DNA from: Aerococcus sanguinicola
GTDB lineage: Bacteria; Bacillota; Bacilli; Lactobacillales; Aerococcaceae
NCBI RefSeq assembly: GCF_001543145.1
Contig: NZ_CP014160.1
Coordinates: 1,054,001-1,118,000, forward strand
Direction: 5' to 3'
DNA: 64,000 nucleotides
Below are positions 8,004 through 16,333 of this stretch, piece after piece. The translations under genes were made by a program, and so were the position numbers. Each line of letters begins with the position of its first letter. The first letter of the stretch is position 1. The notes under the pieces are model-generated. The model had not been told where the DNA came from. It did not search any database and saw only the letters and a program-made list of their open reading frames with translations.

Positions 8004-8438
8004 GTGGCTAATATGAAGCGGAAGTCTTATGAGATGGAGCCGCAGACGGAAGAGGATATTGTGGTTAAGTTAGGTCCTCTGCGTCTATATTTCCAGAACG
8101 TTTATACTATTATTTCACTGCTCAACGATATCTTTACGGGGAGCTTGTATTTCATTGGGAGTATTTGCAATTTCGTCGGAGCACCGGCAATCTACGGGAA
8201 CACCCTCTATCTGATCGGCGGGTTCTCCTTCGTTATGCGCCCGATCATTAAACTTATCCATAATATCCATATCTACAACCAGGACCCCAGCAAGCGCCGC
8301 CGGGATGAGGCCAATCTCGATAAGAAGAAATTATTCCAAATTAAATACAGTCAAAAAGGTGACCAACAAGATGGCGACTACCTAGGCGACGCCTACAACC
8401 ATGAATATTACGAAGCAGACGACAAGCACCAGGACTAA
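8004..8438 (+). CDS. YrhK-like small membrane protein
   Basis: The protein has 144 aa. A GTG start at 8004 is chosen because GGGAGGTGG ends five bases upstream; an ATG at 8013 is possible. Residues ~30-90 match the YrhK pattern of two hydrophobic helices: FQNVYTIISLLNDIFTGSLY, then a GNTLYLIGGFSFVMRPIIKL segment. The rest is a charged C-terminal tail. Function of the family is not established. The gene stands alone between the inverted-repeat segment and the zinc operon and has its own terminator. Confidence 0.7.
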   Translation: MANMKRKSYEMEPQTEEDIVVKLGPLRLYFQNVYTIISLLNDIFTGSLYFIGSICNFVGAPAIYGNTLYLIGGFSFVMRPIIKLIHNIHIYNQDPSKRRRDEANLDKKKLFQIKYSQKGDQQDGDYLGDAYNHEYYEADDKHQD

Positions 8439-8461
8439 TGCAGGTTGGGGCTTTGGAGGAT

Positions 8462-8505
8462 AAAGCAGCTATTAGCGAAAAAAAGTTAATAGCTGCTTTT
8501 TCTTT
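8462..8505 (+). terminator. Rho-independent terminator
   Basis: AAAGCAGCTATTA pairs with TAATAGCTGCTTT, followed by a T-rich tail, closing the yrhK-like gene. Confidence 0.85.
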
Positions 8506-8513
8506 TAAATATT

Positions 8514-8590
8514 AAATCGTAATATTTACGATTTGTCTTGACAAGTCGGATTCTTCCCGGTATATTTTATATCGTAATCGTTACGATTTA
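8514..8590 (+). promoter_or_regulatory. Zinc-operon promoter between two Zur boxes
   Basis: Box 1 at 8514-8534 has arms AAATCGTAA and TTACGATTT around TAT. Box 2 at 8568-8590 has arms ATCGTAA and TTACGAT around TCG. Between them lie TTGACA (8538-8543) and TATATT (8561-8566) with 17-base spacing. The boxes match the known Firmicute Zur consensus (TCGTAATnATTACGA type). Zinc-bound Zur should therefore repress this promoter from both sides. Confidence 0.85.
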
Positions 8591-8606
8591 AAGGAGGATT
8601 TATTCA

Positions 8607-9521
8607 ATGTTTCAAAAAGGAAAAGGGGCCGCTTTACTGGTCGGCCTCGTGACCCTCATCTTATTGGCCCTCAGCGGCTGTCAGAAGGGTGCAGATGCGA
8701 AGTCAGGCCAGGGGATGCGGGTCGTGACGAGTTTTTATCCCATCTATGCCCTGACTAAGGAGGTGAGCGGAGACCTCAACGATGTCCGCATGATCCAGTC
8801 GGGAGCAGGCATCCACTCTTTTGAACCTTCAGCTAGCGACCTGGCGGCGATTGAGGGGGCGGATCTTTTTATCTACCATTCACCGACCTTGGAGGGTTGG
8901 GCCAAGAATATTCAAGGTAAGGATGTGGTGGAAGCTTCAGCCGGCTTAGACCTGCAGAAGGTACCGGGCCTTGAAGACATGCCCCTTGAAGAAGGGATGG
9001 ACCAGGCGAAGCTCTACGATCCCCATTCCTGGCTAGATCCTATCCTGGCTGGCCAAGAGGCTCAAAATATCGCCAAGGCCCTATCGGAGAGGGACCCCGC
9101 TAATCGAGCGACCTACCAGGCCAATGCGGATAAGTTTCAAGCCCAGGCGGAAGCCCTGGTTGAAAAATATCAGCCCAAGTTCAAGGCGGCTAAGCAAAAG
9201 ACCTTTGTTACCCAGCATACGGCCTTTTCTTATTTGGCCCAGCGCTTTGGCCTTAAGCAATTAGGGATTGCAGGGATTTCTCCCGATGCGGAACCCAGCC
9301 CCCAACAATTAGCTGAAATCAAAGAATTTATCGACCGCTACCAGGTGGAGACGATTTTTACGGAAGAGAAGGCCTCGCCTAAGCTGGCCCAAGTTCTCGC
9401 GGAAGAGACGGGGGCTGAGATTAAGACCCTACGCCCCCTAGAAGCTGACCCTCAAAATGATCTGACCTTCTTGGAAAACCTGGAAGCAGATCTCAAGATC
9501 CTCTTAGAAGAATTAGAATAA
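8607..9521 (+). CDS. Zinc-binding lipoprotein of a metal ABC transporter (AdcA/ZnuA-like)
   Basis: The protein has 304 aa of the cluster 9 (A-1) metal-binding type. The signal ends in the lipobox LALSGC, so the mature protein is lipid-anchored. Likely metal ligands are the His in GAGIHSFEPS, the His in YDPHSWLDP, the His in TQHTAFSY and an acidic residue in the TEEKAS region. The His-rich flexible loop common in ZnuA is absent (the loop reads LEDMPLEEGMDQAKL), as is the ZinT-like C-terminal domain of full AdcA. It lies directly behind paired Zur boxes and 11 bp before a histidine-triad protein. No permease or ATPase gene is nearby. A manganese-type binding protein is the alternative, but Zur control favours zinc. 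Confidence 0.88.
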   Translation: MFQKGKGAALLVGLVTLILLALSGCQKGADAKSGQGMRVVTSFYPIYALTKEVSGDLNDVRMIQSGAGIHSFEPSASDLAAIEGADLFIYHSPTLEGWAKNIQGKDVVEASAGLDLQKVPGLEDMPLEEGMDQAKLYDPHSWLDPILAGQEAQNIAKALSERDPANRATYQANADKFQAQAEALVEKYQPKFKAAKQKTFVTQHTAFSYLAQRFGLKQLGIAGISPDAEPSPQQLAEIKEFIDRYQVETIFTEEKASPKLAQVLAEETGAEIKTLRPLEADPQNDLTFLENLEADLKILLEELE

Positions 9522-9532
9522 GGAGATTATTA

Positions 9533-12382
9533 ATGGAGAAAAAAACACTCAAACAAGTTATCCTCGGCGCTACGACCTCTGCCCTCCTCCTCGGGGGCGC
9601 TTATTATTGGGGCTATAGCCAGGGCAATCAAACGGAAGCCAAGGATTCTAAGATTGCCTATGTCGATGGCCAAGGTGCCAAGACCAATGACCACCAGGAC
9701 AAGACCCCTGACCAAGTGTCTGCTGAAGAAGGCATTGACGCGGAACAGATTGTCGTTAAGATTACCGACGATGGCTATGTCACTTCCCACGGCGACCACT
9801 ACCACTATTACAACGGCAAGGTCCCCTTCGACGCGATTATTAGCGAAGACTTGGTCATGAAGGATCCTAACTATCGCTTGGAGCAAAAAGATATCATTAA
9901 CGAGGTCAAGGATGGTTATATCATCAAGGTCGATGGCAAGTATTACCTCTACCTCAAGGATCCTAAGAAAGCGGTCAATGTTCGGACCAAGGAAGAGATT
10001 GCTGAGCAGAAGAAGTTGCACCATGTGAAGGAAGCAGGCGGGGCAGAGCCAATGAGTCAGTCCGCTAAGCAGGCGATCTCCCAAGCCAAAGCCCAGGGAC
10101 GCTATACGACAGATGATGGCTATGTCTTCACGGTGGGCTCGATTGTGAGCGATGCAGGGGATGCCTACATCTGTGCCCATGGCGACCACTTCCACTATGT
10201 TCCCAAGGCCGACCTCTCCCCAGCGGAACGGGCAGCGGCAGTCGCCTATTTATCCGGTGGCGGTCGGGCAAGCGGTGGCAGAGGCGGGTCCATGGCCCCA
10301 GCTTTTAATAGTGGCAACCAGCTGCCCCTGCAGACTATCAAACAAAGTTATCCGAATGCACCTAGCTCTCATCAAGGCGGCTACCAGGACAACTTGCAGG
10401 GCCTTCTAAAGCAGGTCTACGCCCAGCCTAAGAGCCAGCGCCATGTCGAAGCGGACGGCTTGGTTTTTGATCCTGCCAAGGTGACCCAGAAGAATGCTTT
10501 TGGCTACGTGATGCCCCATGGTGACCACTACCATATCATTCCAGCTCACCAACTTTCGGAATTAGAGCGGCGGGCCGCGGATGCTTACTTGAACCAGTCC
10601 AATGCCCCTGGCCAGGCTAGACCGAGCCAGACCCAGGAATCTAAACCGGTAGCCCCTAAGAAGCAGGAAGCCCCAGGCAAGGGCCTCATCAAGCAAGAGC
10701 CAAGTTCCCACAAGGACCGGCCTTATACAACGGACGATGGCTATGTCTTTAAGGCGACGGATATTATTGCGGATGAAGGGGATGTCTATGTGGTTCCCCA
10801 CGGCAGTCACTTCCACGCCATCCCTAAGGCTGACTTATCGGCGAAAGAACTAGCTGCTGCCAAGCGCTACTGGCAAGGCCAAAGTCAGGCGCAACCATCG
10901 ACGCCAGCTAAAGTGGCAAGCAAAGCAGACCAGCGACCAAGTGGGAAAGCTAAGCCTCAAGTTCCGGCTAAGAAAGTTCAAAGTCAAAGCCATCAGAAAG
11001 AAAATACAAAAACTCACGCTTCTGAGCAAAAACTTGAGGACCTAAGCCTCAGCCAACTTCTCCGTAAGCTCTATGCGCTGCCTCAGAGTCAACGCCATGT
11101 GGAGAGCGACGGCTTGGTCTTCGATCCGGCCAAGGTCACTAAGAAGAATGCTTTTGGTTATGTGATGCCCCATGGCGACCACTACCATATTATTCCGACC
11201 CAGCAGCTCTCGGACTTGGAACGCCTAGCTGCTGACCGCTACCTAGCCTCAGGTCGAGCTGATCAAGCAGACCAGGCCAAAGAGGAAGCAGTTAAGAAGA
11301 CGAGCGAAAAGAAAGATAGTCATAGCGCTAAAGACCCATCAGCTGCGAAAGACAAAGAAAAACAAAGAGGCAAAGCTCTGCCCGACTGGTGCCTACCGTT
11401 CAGCGAATTCAAGGGTAACCTCCAATATGCGGACAAGGAAATTGAACCGGGCCGCTTCCGGATTCCACACCACGACCACTACCACTATGCCGACCGTGCC
11501 TTCTTGAATGTCTGGTTTGACAATGACCAAGACAAGGTCGACCGGGCCATCAAGACCGTGCGCTTCCTGATCGCCAATCCCGAATACCGGCCCGCTGAGA
11601 AAGATGGCTGGGGTGCGGATGTGGAAGGCCAGCAAGAAGCGGCGAAAGTCGAAGACAAAGGGCACAAGGTCCGCTTCAATGGCAAAGACTACCAGGCTTT
11701 TGGCAAGGGGCTGGATGGCAAGCCTTATACGACCGATGATGGCTATACTTTCTCCAAAGCTTCTATTAGTGAAGTGACTAAGGACAGCGTGATTGCCAAG
11801 CACGGCGACCACTACCATGTCTTTGAATTCGGGGAATTAGAACAAGACGAACTCCGTCAGGTGGAAGCCTGGATGAAAGAGCAAGGACTTAAAGTAGAAG
11901 AAACGGTTAAAGAAGATGAGACGAGTGAAGCAGCGGCTTCCGATGAGAGCCTCGAAGCGGCTCCCCTAGCTGGCTATTCCTTTAAGGCAGAGGATGTCCA
12001 ATCCCGCTTCGGCAAGGGCTATATCTTCAGCGTTCAGGGGCAAAATGTCTATATGACCAAGTACAATCCGGCTTCTGGTCGTTCGAAGAAGGCGACTGAA
12101 TTGGACGCTGACCAAGTGGCAGCCGTTGAAGCTGTCCTCAACCAACGGCAAGCAGATAAAAAAGCTGCTGAGCTAAAAGAAAATGTAGCGCCCCAAGATA
12201 AGGAAGCAGTGGAAAGTAAGGCGTCAGCGGAAAGTGAGACCACCGCAAGTTCAACGCCTTCTCAAGCATCTAAAGAGGAAGTCCGTCTTCCAGCTGCTAG
12301 CGAGGCAGAAGGTGAAGAGGAGCCGCTAGCGACGGGCCAGGATCGTCCAAGTCAGCCAGAATTGGCGGCTGATCCAGCCTAG
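9533..12382 (+). CDS. Polyhistidine-triad (Pht-type) surface zinc-binding protein
   Basis: The protein has 949 aa. Residues 7-27 form a hydrophobic export or anchor segment without a lipobox. Seven HxxHxH triads appear at about residues 85, 215, 328, 422, 546, 645 and 756, mostly HGDHYH or HGDHFH, with one HGSHFH and one HHDHYH. Repeated units DDGYVF...HGDHFHxIPKxDLS and RHVEADGLVFDPAKV alternate with Lys/Gln/Ser-rich linkers. Pht proteins of streptococci bind zinc at the surface and pass it to AdcA-type lipoproteins. The Zur-controlled upstream partner supports the same role here. The far C-terminus (about 850-949) is acidic and disordered. Start: GGAG five bases before the ATG at 9533. Confidence 0.93.
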   Translation: MEKKTLKQVILGATTSALLLGGAYYWGYSQGNQTEAKDSKIAYVDGQGAKTNDHQDKTPDQVSAEEGIDAEQIVVKITDDGYVTSHGDHYHYYNGKVPFDAIISEDLVMKDPNYRLEQKDIINEVKDGYIIKVDGKYYLYLKDPKKAVNVRTKEEIAEQKKLHHVKEAGGAEPMSQSAKQAISQAKAQGRYTTDDGYVFTVGSIVSDAGDAYICAHGDHFHYVPKADLSPAERAAAVAYLSGGGRASGGRGGSMAPAFNSGNQLPLQTIKQSYPNAPSSHQGGYQDNLQGLLKQVYAQPKSQRHVEADGLVFDPAKVTQKNAFGYVMPHGDHYHIIPAHQLSELERRAADAYLNQSNAPGQARPSQTQESKPVAPKKQEAPGKGLIKQEPSSHKDRPYTTDDGYVFKATDIIADEGDVYVVPHGSHFHAIPKADLSAKELAAAKRYWQGQSQAQPSTPAKVASKADQRPSGKAKPQVPAKKVQSQSHQKENTKTHASEQKLEDLSLSQLLRKLYALPQSQRHVESDGLVFDPAKVTKKNAFGYVMPHGDHYHIIPTQQLSDLERLAADRYLASGRADQADQAKEEAVKKTSEKKDSHSAKDPSAAKDKEKQRGKALPDWCLPFSEFKGNLQYADKEIEPGRFRIPHHDHYHYADRAFLNVWFDNDQDKVDRAIKTVRFLIANPEYRPAEKDGWGADVEGQQEAAKVEDKGHKVRFNGKDYQAFGKGLDGKPYTTDDGYTFSKASISEVTKDSVIAKHGDHYHVFEFGELEQDELRQVEAWMKEQGLKVEETVKEDETSEAAASDESLEAAPLAGYSFKAEDVQSRFGKGYIFSVQGQNVYMTKYNPASGRSKKATELDADQVAAVEAVLNQRQADKKAAELKENVAPQDKEAVESKASAESETTASSTPSQASKEEVRLPAASEAEGEEEPLATGQDRPSQPELAADPA

Positions 12383-12415
12383 GTCCTAGCAAATTTCGAA
12401 AATTAAAATTCGCCC

Positions 12416-12444
12416 TTGCTTTTTGGATTGAACTATGGTTTAAT
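12416..12444 (+). promoter_or_regulatory. Candidate rplK promoter
   Basis: TTGCTT (12416-12421) and TTTAAT (12439-12444) with 17-base spacing. This would start transcription just before the GCAA-looped hairpin. The match is weak, so it is tentative. Confidence 0.4.
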
Positions 12445-12448
12445 ATGG

Positions 12449-12468
12449 TATTGTGTGCAAACACAATA
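12449..12468 (+). other. GCAA-tetraloop hairpin in the rplK leader
   Basis: TATTGTGT-GCAA-ACACAATA is a perfect 8-bp stem with a GNRA-type tetraloop, at the predicted 5' end of the L11-L1 mRNA. It may protect the 5' end or act as an operator at DNA level. Confidence 0.6.
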
Positions 12469-12469
12469 A

Positions 12470-12507
12470 GTGGGAGGAGAAATCTAACTACAACTCCATT
12501 AAACCAC
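12470..12507 (+). promoter_or_regulatory. Ribosomal protein L1 mRNA-binding site candidate (before rplK)
   Basis: GTGGGAGG (12470-12477) and ACCAC (12503-12507) frame a stem-internal-loop region like the L1 site of 23S rRNA helix 77 (GGUGGGAG...ACCACC). Autogenous repression of the L11-L1 operon by L1 is well established in bacteria; this site is inferred by sequence. Confidence 0.6.
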
Positions 12508-12535
12508 TCGCGAACAGAACAAGGAGGAATGTTTC

Positions 12536-12961
12536 GTGGCTAAGAATGTAGAAACTGTTGTTAAATTACAAATTGAAGCTGGTCAAGCAAGTCCAGCTCC
12601 TCCAGTAGGTCCTGCTTTAGGGCAAGCTGGTATTAATATCATGGGCTTCTGTAAAGAGTTCAATGCACGTACTGCGGATCAAGCAGGCTATGTAATCCCT
12701 GTTGTGATCACTGTTTACGAAGATCGCTCATTTGACTTTATTACTAAGACACCACCTGCAGCTGTCTTACTTAAGAAAGCCGCTGGCGTGGAAAAAGGTT
12801 CTGGTGAACCTAACAAGAATAAAGTAGCAAGTGTCACTCGCGATCAAGTACGTGAAATTGCAGAAACCAAGACACCAGACTTAAATGCTGCTGATGTTGA
12901 AGCTGCTATGCGTATGGTTGAGGGTACTGCACGTTCAATGGGGATCACTGTCGAAGACTAG
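12536..12961 (+). CDS. rplK: 50S ribosomal protein L11
   Basis: The protein has 141 aa, the family length. A GTG start at 12536 follows AAGGAGGAATGTTTC. The N-terminal domain reads [29 protein letters not shown], the typical L11 signature. The C-terminal rRNA-binding domain includes [13 protein letters not shown] and [11 protein letters not shown]11 forms the GTPase-associated centre with L10 and L7/L12. It is followed by rplA after a hairpin and a second L1-type site. Confidence 0.98.
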   Translation: MAKNVETVVKLQIEAGQASPAPPVGPALGQAGINIMGFCKEFNARTADQAGYVIPVVITVYEDRSFDFITKTPPAAVLLKKAAGVEKGSGEPNKNKVASVTRDQVREIAETKTPDLNAADVEAAMRMVEGTARSMGITVED

Positions 12962-12998
12962 TCGACCCGCTGAACGAACAGAATCAATAATCAAACGC

Positions 12999-13045
12999 CA
13001 CAACATCTAGGTGTTGTGCGTGGGAGGAATATCCGTTAAAACCAC
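12999..13045 (+). promoter_or_regulatory. rplK-rplA intergenic hairpin plus second L1-type site
   Basis: CACAACA...TGTTGTG (12999-13018) forms a hairpin that abuts GTGGGAGG (13020-13027) and ACCAC (13041-13045), the same L1-site frame as before rplK. It places a candidate L1 operator directly before the rplA RBS. Confidence 0.55.
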
Positions 13046-13060
13046 ATAGGAGGAAAGATA

Positions 13061-13750
13061 ATGGCTAAAAAATCAAAAAATCAAATCGCAGCTTATGAAA
13101 AAGTTGACAAAAACAAAAAATACACTGCTGAAGAAGCAATTGAATTATTAAAAGAAGTTGACTACACCAAATTTGACGGTTCAATCGAAGTGGCTTACCG
13201 TTTAGGTATCGACACTAAGAAGAACGACCAACAAATCCGTGGGGCAATGGTATTGCCTAAGGGTACTGGTCAAACACAAACCGTTTTAGTCTTTGCCCAA
13301 GGTGAAAATGCCCGCATCGCGGAAGAAGCCGGCGCAGACTATGTTGGTGACGATGAATACATCGAAAAAATCAACGATGGCTGGTTAGACTTCGACGTTG
13401 TTGTCGCAACACCAGACATGATGGGTAAAATCGGCCGCTTGGGTCGTGTCTTAGGGCCTAAAGGTTTAATGCCTAACCCTAAAACAGGTACCGTAACACA
13501 AGATGTTGCTAAAGCTGTTAACGACATCAAATCAGGTCAAATCGAATACCGTGCAGATAGTGCAGGTAACGTTCACGCTTTAATTGGTAAAGTTTCATTC
13601 AACACTGAAGACTTAATTGAAAACTTCCGTGCCATCCATGAAACCATCCTACGTGAAAAACCTGCTGCAGCTAAAGGGACTTATGTGAAGAACCTTTCTG
13701 TAACATCTACTATGGGTCCTGGTATCAAAGTTGATCCATCATCATTATAA
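13061..13750 (+). CDS. rplA: 50S ribosomal protein L1
   Basis: The protein has 229 aa, the family length. Signature regions include [36 protein letters not shown] and [12 protein letters not shown]1 binds the L1 stalk of 23S rRNA and represses its own operon through an mRNA mimic; candidate mimics precede both rplK and this gene. AGGAGG lies eight bases before the ATG. Confidence 0.98.
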   Translation: MAKKSKNQIAAYEKVDKNKKYTAEEAIELLKEVDYTKFDGSIEVAYRLGIDTKKNDQQIRGAMVLPKGTGQTQTVLVFAQGENARIAEEAGADYVGDDEYIEKINDGWLDFDVVVATPDMMGKIGRLGRVLGPKGLMPNPKTGTVTQDVAKAVNDIKSGQIEYRADSAGNVHALIGKVSFNTEDLIENFRAIHETILREKPAAAKGTYVKNLSVTSTMGPGIKVDPSSL

Positions 13751-13768
13751 TCAATAGTGATTAATGGG

Positions 13769-13806
13769 AGCGCTAAGTAGGGATTAACTTGCTTAGCGCT
13801 TTTTTT
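13769..13806 (+). terminator. Rho-independent terminator after rplA
   Basis: AGCGCTAAG and CTTAGCGCT form a perfect stem followed by seven T residues, closing the L11-L1 unit. Confidence 0.9.
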
Positions 13807-13831
13807 GTGTCATAATGAAAGTAGGTAAAGG

Positions 13832-14194
13832 ATGCAAGAAGCGAGAGAGATTCGAGGGTTGGACCTGGACCGTGAAGGGCGGTGCCGGCACTACCATCTG
13901 CCTGTCGATGTGCTGGCCTTGTATTGTGCGACCTGCCAGGCTTACTATGCCTGCTACCAGTGCCATGCCGCCTTGGCTGACCATGATTTCACGCTTATTC
14001 AAAAGGATCAGAAGGGCGCTCTGCTGTGCGGCGTGTGTCGGACCAGCTTTGACCAAGAAACTTACCGAGCTTTGGGCCACTGTCCCCGATGCCAGGCAGC
14101 TTTCAATCCCGCTTGCCAGCGCCATGCTGGGCTATACTTTGCCTCAGAAAAAGAGAAAAACCATAATGGAGGAGTTAGATTTAATGAACGATAA
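13832..14194 (+). CDS. CHY zinc-finger protein
   Basis: The protein has 120 aa. It carries the CHY zinc-finger pattern: CRHYHLPVDVLALYCATC, then YYACYQCHAALADHDF, CGVC and CPRCQAAFNPACQRH. That is about ten Cys and several His that would bind three zinc ions. The family is small, cytosolic and of unknown biochemical role. The frame overlaps the following channel gene by 11 bp, so the two should be co-translated. The RBS is modest (AGGTAAAGG). Confidence 0.85.
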   Translation: MQEAREIRGLDLDREGRCRHYHLPVDVLALYCATCQAYYACYQCHAALADHDFTLIQKDQKGALLCGVCRTSFDQETYRALGHCPRCQAAFNPACQRHAGLYFASEKEKNHNGGVRFNER

Positions 14195-14963
14195 GATTAC
14201 CGCGGCGATTAATAAGAAAGTCGCCCTGGCAAATACATCAGTTTGGCAATATGGTCTCCGGGCTATTTTTGCCGGCATTTACTTGGGAATTGGCTGTGGC
14301 GTAGCTTTTATGACGGCAGAACAAATTAGCGCGGTTCATCCTGACCTGGGGCGCTTTGCCTATGCCTTACTTTTCCCATGGTGCTTGGTGATGATTATCT
14401 TCCTGAACGGGGAGTTAACGACTTCTAATATGATGTATTTCGCCAATGGCTTGTACCGCAAAGTGGTGAAGCCAGCGGATGCTGCTAAGGTCTTAGCTCT
14501 ATGTACCTTATTTAACTTAATTGGCTGTGTGGCAATTGCTTGGGTGCTGAGTCAGACTTTAGGCTTTAATGATATCGATGCCAGCCATTATTTAATTTCA
14601 GCCGTCCAAGGCAAGATTGATAAGTCTTATGGCCTCGTCTTCCTGGATGGGATTGTAGCCAATATGTTAGTTAATATCACCGTTATCGGCATCATGTTCA
14701 TGAAAGATAACAGCACCAAAATTCCTTATATTCTAGGGATTATCTTTATCTTTGCCTTCTACGGCTTTGAGCACGTCATTGCCAACTTCGTCACTTATTC
14801 CCTGGCAGCTTTCACCCTGCCTTCTGCGATCGAAGGTTTTACCCTAAGCCATGTGCTCCTGCAGTGGCTAGTGGCCTGGTTAGGTAACTTCGTCGGTGGG
14901 GGTGTCGTGATGGGGATCGGCTATGGCTTCCTTAACAAGGGGCAAGATATCTATACCGATTAA
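14184..14963 (+). CDS. Formate/nitrite transporter (FNT) family channel
   Basis: The protein has 259 aa. The ATG at 14184 follows GGAGGAG, so longer in-frame starts are rejected. Six membrane helices are apparent. FNT signatures are present: FLNGELTTSNMMYF, GFEHVIANF with the central pore His, and WLGNFVGGGVVMG near the end. Family members pass formate, nitrite, lactate or hydrosulfide as pentamers; the substrate cannot be read from sequence. Formate or lactate export would suit a fermentative lactic acid bacterium. It is coupled to a CHY zinc-finger gene and closed by a terminator. Confidence 0.88.
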   Translation: MNDKITAAINKKVALANTSVWQYGLRAIFAGIYLGIGCGVAFMTAEQISAVHPDLGRFAYALLFPWCLVMIIFLNGELTTSNMMYFANGLYRKVVKPADAAKVLALCTLFNLIGCVAIAWVLSQTLGFNDIDASHYLISAVQGKIDKSYGLVFLDGIVANMLVNITVIGIMFMKDNSTKIPYILGIIFIFAFYGFEHVIANFVTYSLAAFTLPSAIEGFTLSHVLLQWLVAWLGNFVGGGVVMGIGYGFLNKGQDIYTD

Positions 14964-14971
14964 TCAAAAGC

Positions 14972-15004
14972 AAAAAGTCTCCTTCAGTAGAGGAGGCTTT
15001 TTTG
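14972..15004 (+). terminator. Rho-independent terminator
   Basis: AAAAGTCTCCT and AGGAGGCTTTT form a stem with a seven-base loop followed by T residues. Confidence 0.8.
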
Positions 15005-15048
15005 TTGGAGGTTTAGAGCTGTTTGTATTAGTGAGTAGGTGGGCTGGT

Positions 15049-15253
15049 AACTTTCAAATCTTGGCTTTGTTTGCGAGTTGGGGAGTGGCAAGTTTCAAAT
15101 CGCAGCCTTATTTGAGAGTCGGGCAGTTGGAACTTTCGAATATGGGGGCCGTTTGCAAGTAGGACGTCAGCAACTTTCGAATCTCAGGACCGTTTGCAAG
15201 TAGGACGTCGGCAACTTTCAAATCTCAGGATCATTTGCAAGTTGCCGATCAAG
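15049..15253. repeat. 41-bp tandem array, class AACTTnCGAA (five units)
   Basis: Units begin at exactly 15049, 15090, 15131, 15172 and 15213. Each starts AACTTTCRAA (the second AAGTTTCAAA) and, about ten bases later, carries TTTGCAAGT or a variant, so each unit contains an imperfect inverted repeat. Units are diverged, yet the period stays at 41. It is followed by an inverted repeat GCCGATCAAG / CTTGATCGGC (15244-15291). The same class recurs at 58885-59089. No coding frame is supported. Confidence 0.85.
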
Positions 15254-15399
15254 AATTCTCAAATGGATTCTTGATTAACAACTTGATCGGCTATTAACTT
15301 TCTTCTTCAAATTTAAGAATACAATGAGAATTAAGCGTTCGGGTTTACCTTCATCTGGAAACAGCGTAGAATAGGTCTATTGAATATTTGGAGGTTATT
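15254..15399. other. Intergenic region after the array
   Basis: It contains the right arm of the GCCGATCAAG inverted repeat and an A+T-rich stretch leading to the DUF554 gene RBS. No further feature is recognised. Confidence 0.4.
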
Positions 15400-16092
15400 A
15401 TGTATAAAGGTGTAATTGTTGAGGCCCTGGTGCTGGTCGTTTTTGCCGTGGTTGGGCATTTCATTGGTGAGCGCCTGCCGGAGCGGGTGCGGAAGGCTTG
15501 CATGCAGATGATCGGGGTTGTCGTGCTCTATCTGGGAATTTCTGGGGCCAGTGATTCTAAGAATTTAATTGTCTTATTAATGAGTCTCTTATTAGGGACC
15601 ATTATTGGTGAATTTATTAATATTGAAGGAGCCCTAGACCGAGGGAGTAAGGCAATCCAAAACAAGGTAGCTAGTGGGGAAGAGGCGTCGCTCTTTGCGG
15701 AGGGTTTCGTGACGGCCAGCTTGGTCATCTGTGTGGGGGCGATGACCGTGCTTGGGGCCCTCCAATCTGGCCTGAACGGTGACCACAGCTTGCTCTATAC
15801 TAAGTCGGTAATTGTTGCGGTGAGTTCGCTTATTTTCGGGTCAACTTACGGGATTGGGGCTGCTTTTGCGGCGCTCTCTGTCTTGGTCTATGAAGGTGGT
15901 CTGGTGACCCTAGCTGCCTGGATTGCGCCTTACCTGACGCCAGCTGTGGTGGCAGAGATGTCTGGGGCCGGCTCCATTATCCTGGTTGGCCTGGGTTTGA
16001 ATATGCTAGAAATCACCGACATCCGGGTGACCAATCAGATCCCAGCAATTTTTATGCCTATTATCCTATTGCCTCTTTACAATCTCTTCTAA
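15400..16092 (+). CDS. DUF554 membrane protein (YdfK/YqgA-like)
   Basis: The protein has 230 aa with about seven hydrophobic segments. Hallmarks of DUF554 include the early GHFIGERLPERVR, the GASDSKNLIVLLMSLLLGTIIGE region and the GAMTVLGALQSGLNGDHSLL segment, then GAGSIILVGLGLNMLEI near the end. The ATG at 15400 follows TTGGAGG; an in-frame TTG at 15388 overlaps that RBS and is rejected. Transport function is suspected for the family but not proven. It sits alone between two ribosomal operons that are normally contiguous. Confidence 0.85.
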   Translation: MYKGVIVEALVLVVFAVVGHFIGERLPERVRKACMQMIGVVVLYLGISGASDSKNLIVLLMSLLLGTIIGEFINIEGALDRGSKAIQNKVASGEEASLFAEGFVTASLVICVGAMTVLGALQSGLNGDHSLLYTKSVIVAVSSLIFGSTYGIGAAFAALSVLVYEGGLVTLAAWIAPYLTPAVVAEMSGAGSIILVGLGLNMLEITDIRVTNQIPAIFMPIILLPLYNLF

Positions 16093-16120
16093 ATTTAGCT
16101 GAAAAATCTCGAAATAAGCC

Positions 16121-16149
16121 TTGCTTTTTTAATTTAGGCATGCTATTAT
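16121..16149 (+). promoter_or_regulatory. rplJ-rplL promoter
   Basis: TTGCTT (16121-16126) and TATTAT (16144-16149) with 17-base spacing and a TG two bases before the -10. Confidence 0.65.
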
Positions 16150-16176
16150 GCAATAGTTGAAAATAATTCAATACTT

Positions 16177-16310
16177 ACCGAAGACAGTTAGTGGCCCAAG
16201 CCTTAATTTCTAACCGAGGGAGATCGAGATTCACCGCATCAGGTGTTAGATAGTTCTCTATGTCTTCAGTGACATGGAGTTTTTTTATTGCTCGGCAATA
16301 GAAACTCTGA
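16177..16310 (+). ncRNA. L10 leader (autoregulatory mRNA leader) with terminator
   Basis: The leader begins ACCGAAGACAG and contains GCCTTAATTTCTAACCGAGG, the conserved core of Firmicute L10 leaders that bind the L10(L7/L12)4 complex. A hairpin CTCTATGTC / GACATGGAG (16256-16279) followed by seven T residues is an intrinsic terminator inside the leader. Excess L10 should favour termination before rplJ. Confidence 0.85.
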
Positions 16311-16333
16311 TTAATCTTATGGAGGTGAAATAA

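Noticed and set aside
9530..10195. Long minus-strand frame inside the Pht gene
   Set aside because: Antisense shadow of the histidine-triad repeats; no promoter or RBS of its own.
13815..14183. N-terminal extension of the FNT channel in the same frame
   Set aside because: The extended part is out-of-frame sequence of the CHY zinc-finger gene; the real ATG has a GGAGGAG RBS.
15049..15253. 41-bp array as a CRISPR array
   Set aside because: Units diverge along their whole length with no identical repeats alternating with unique spacers, and no cas genes are present.
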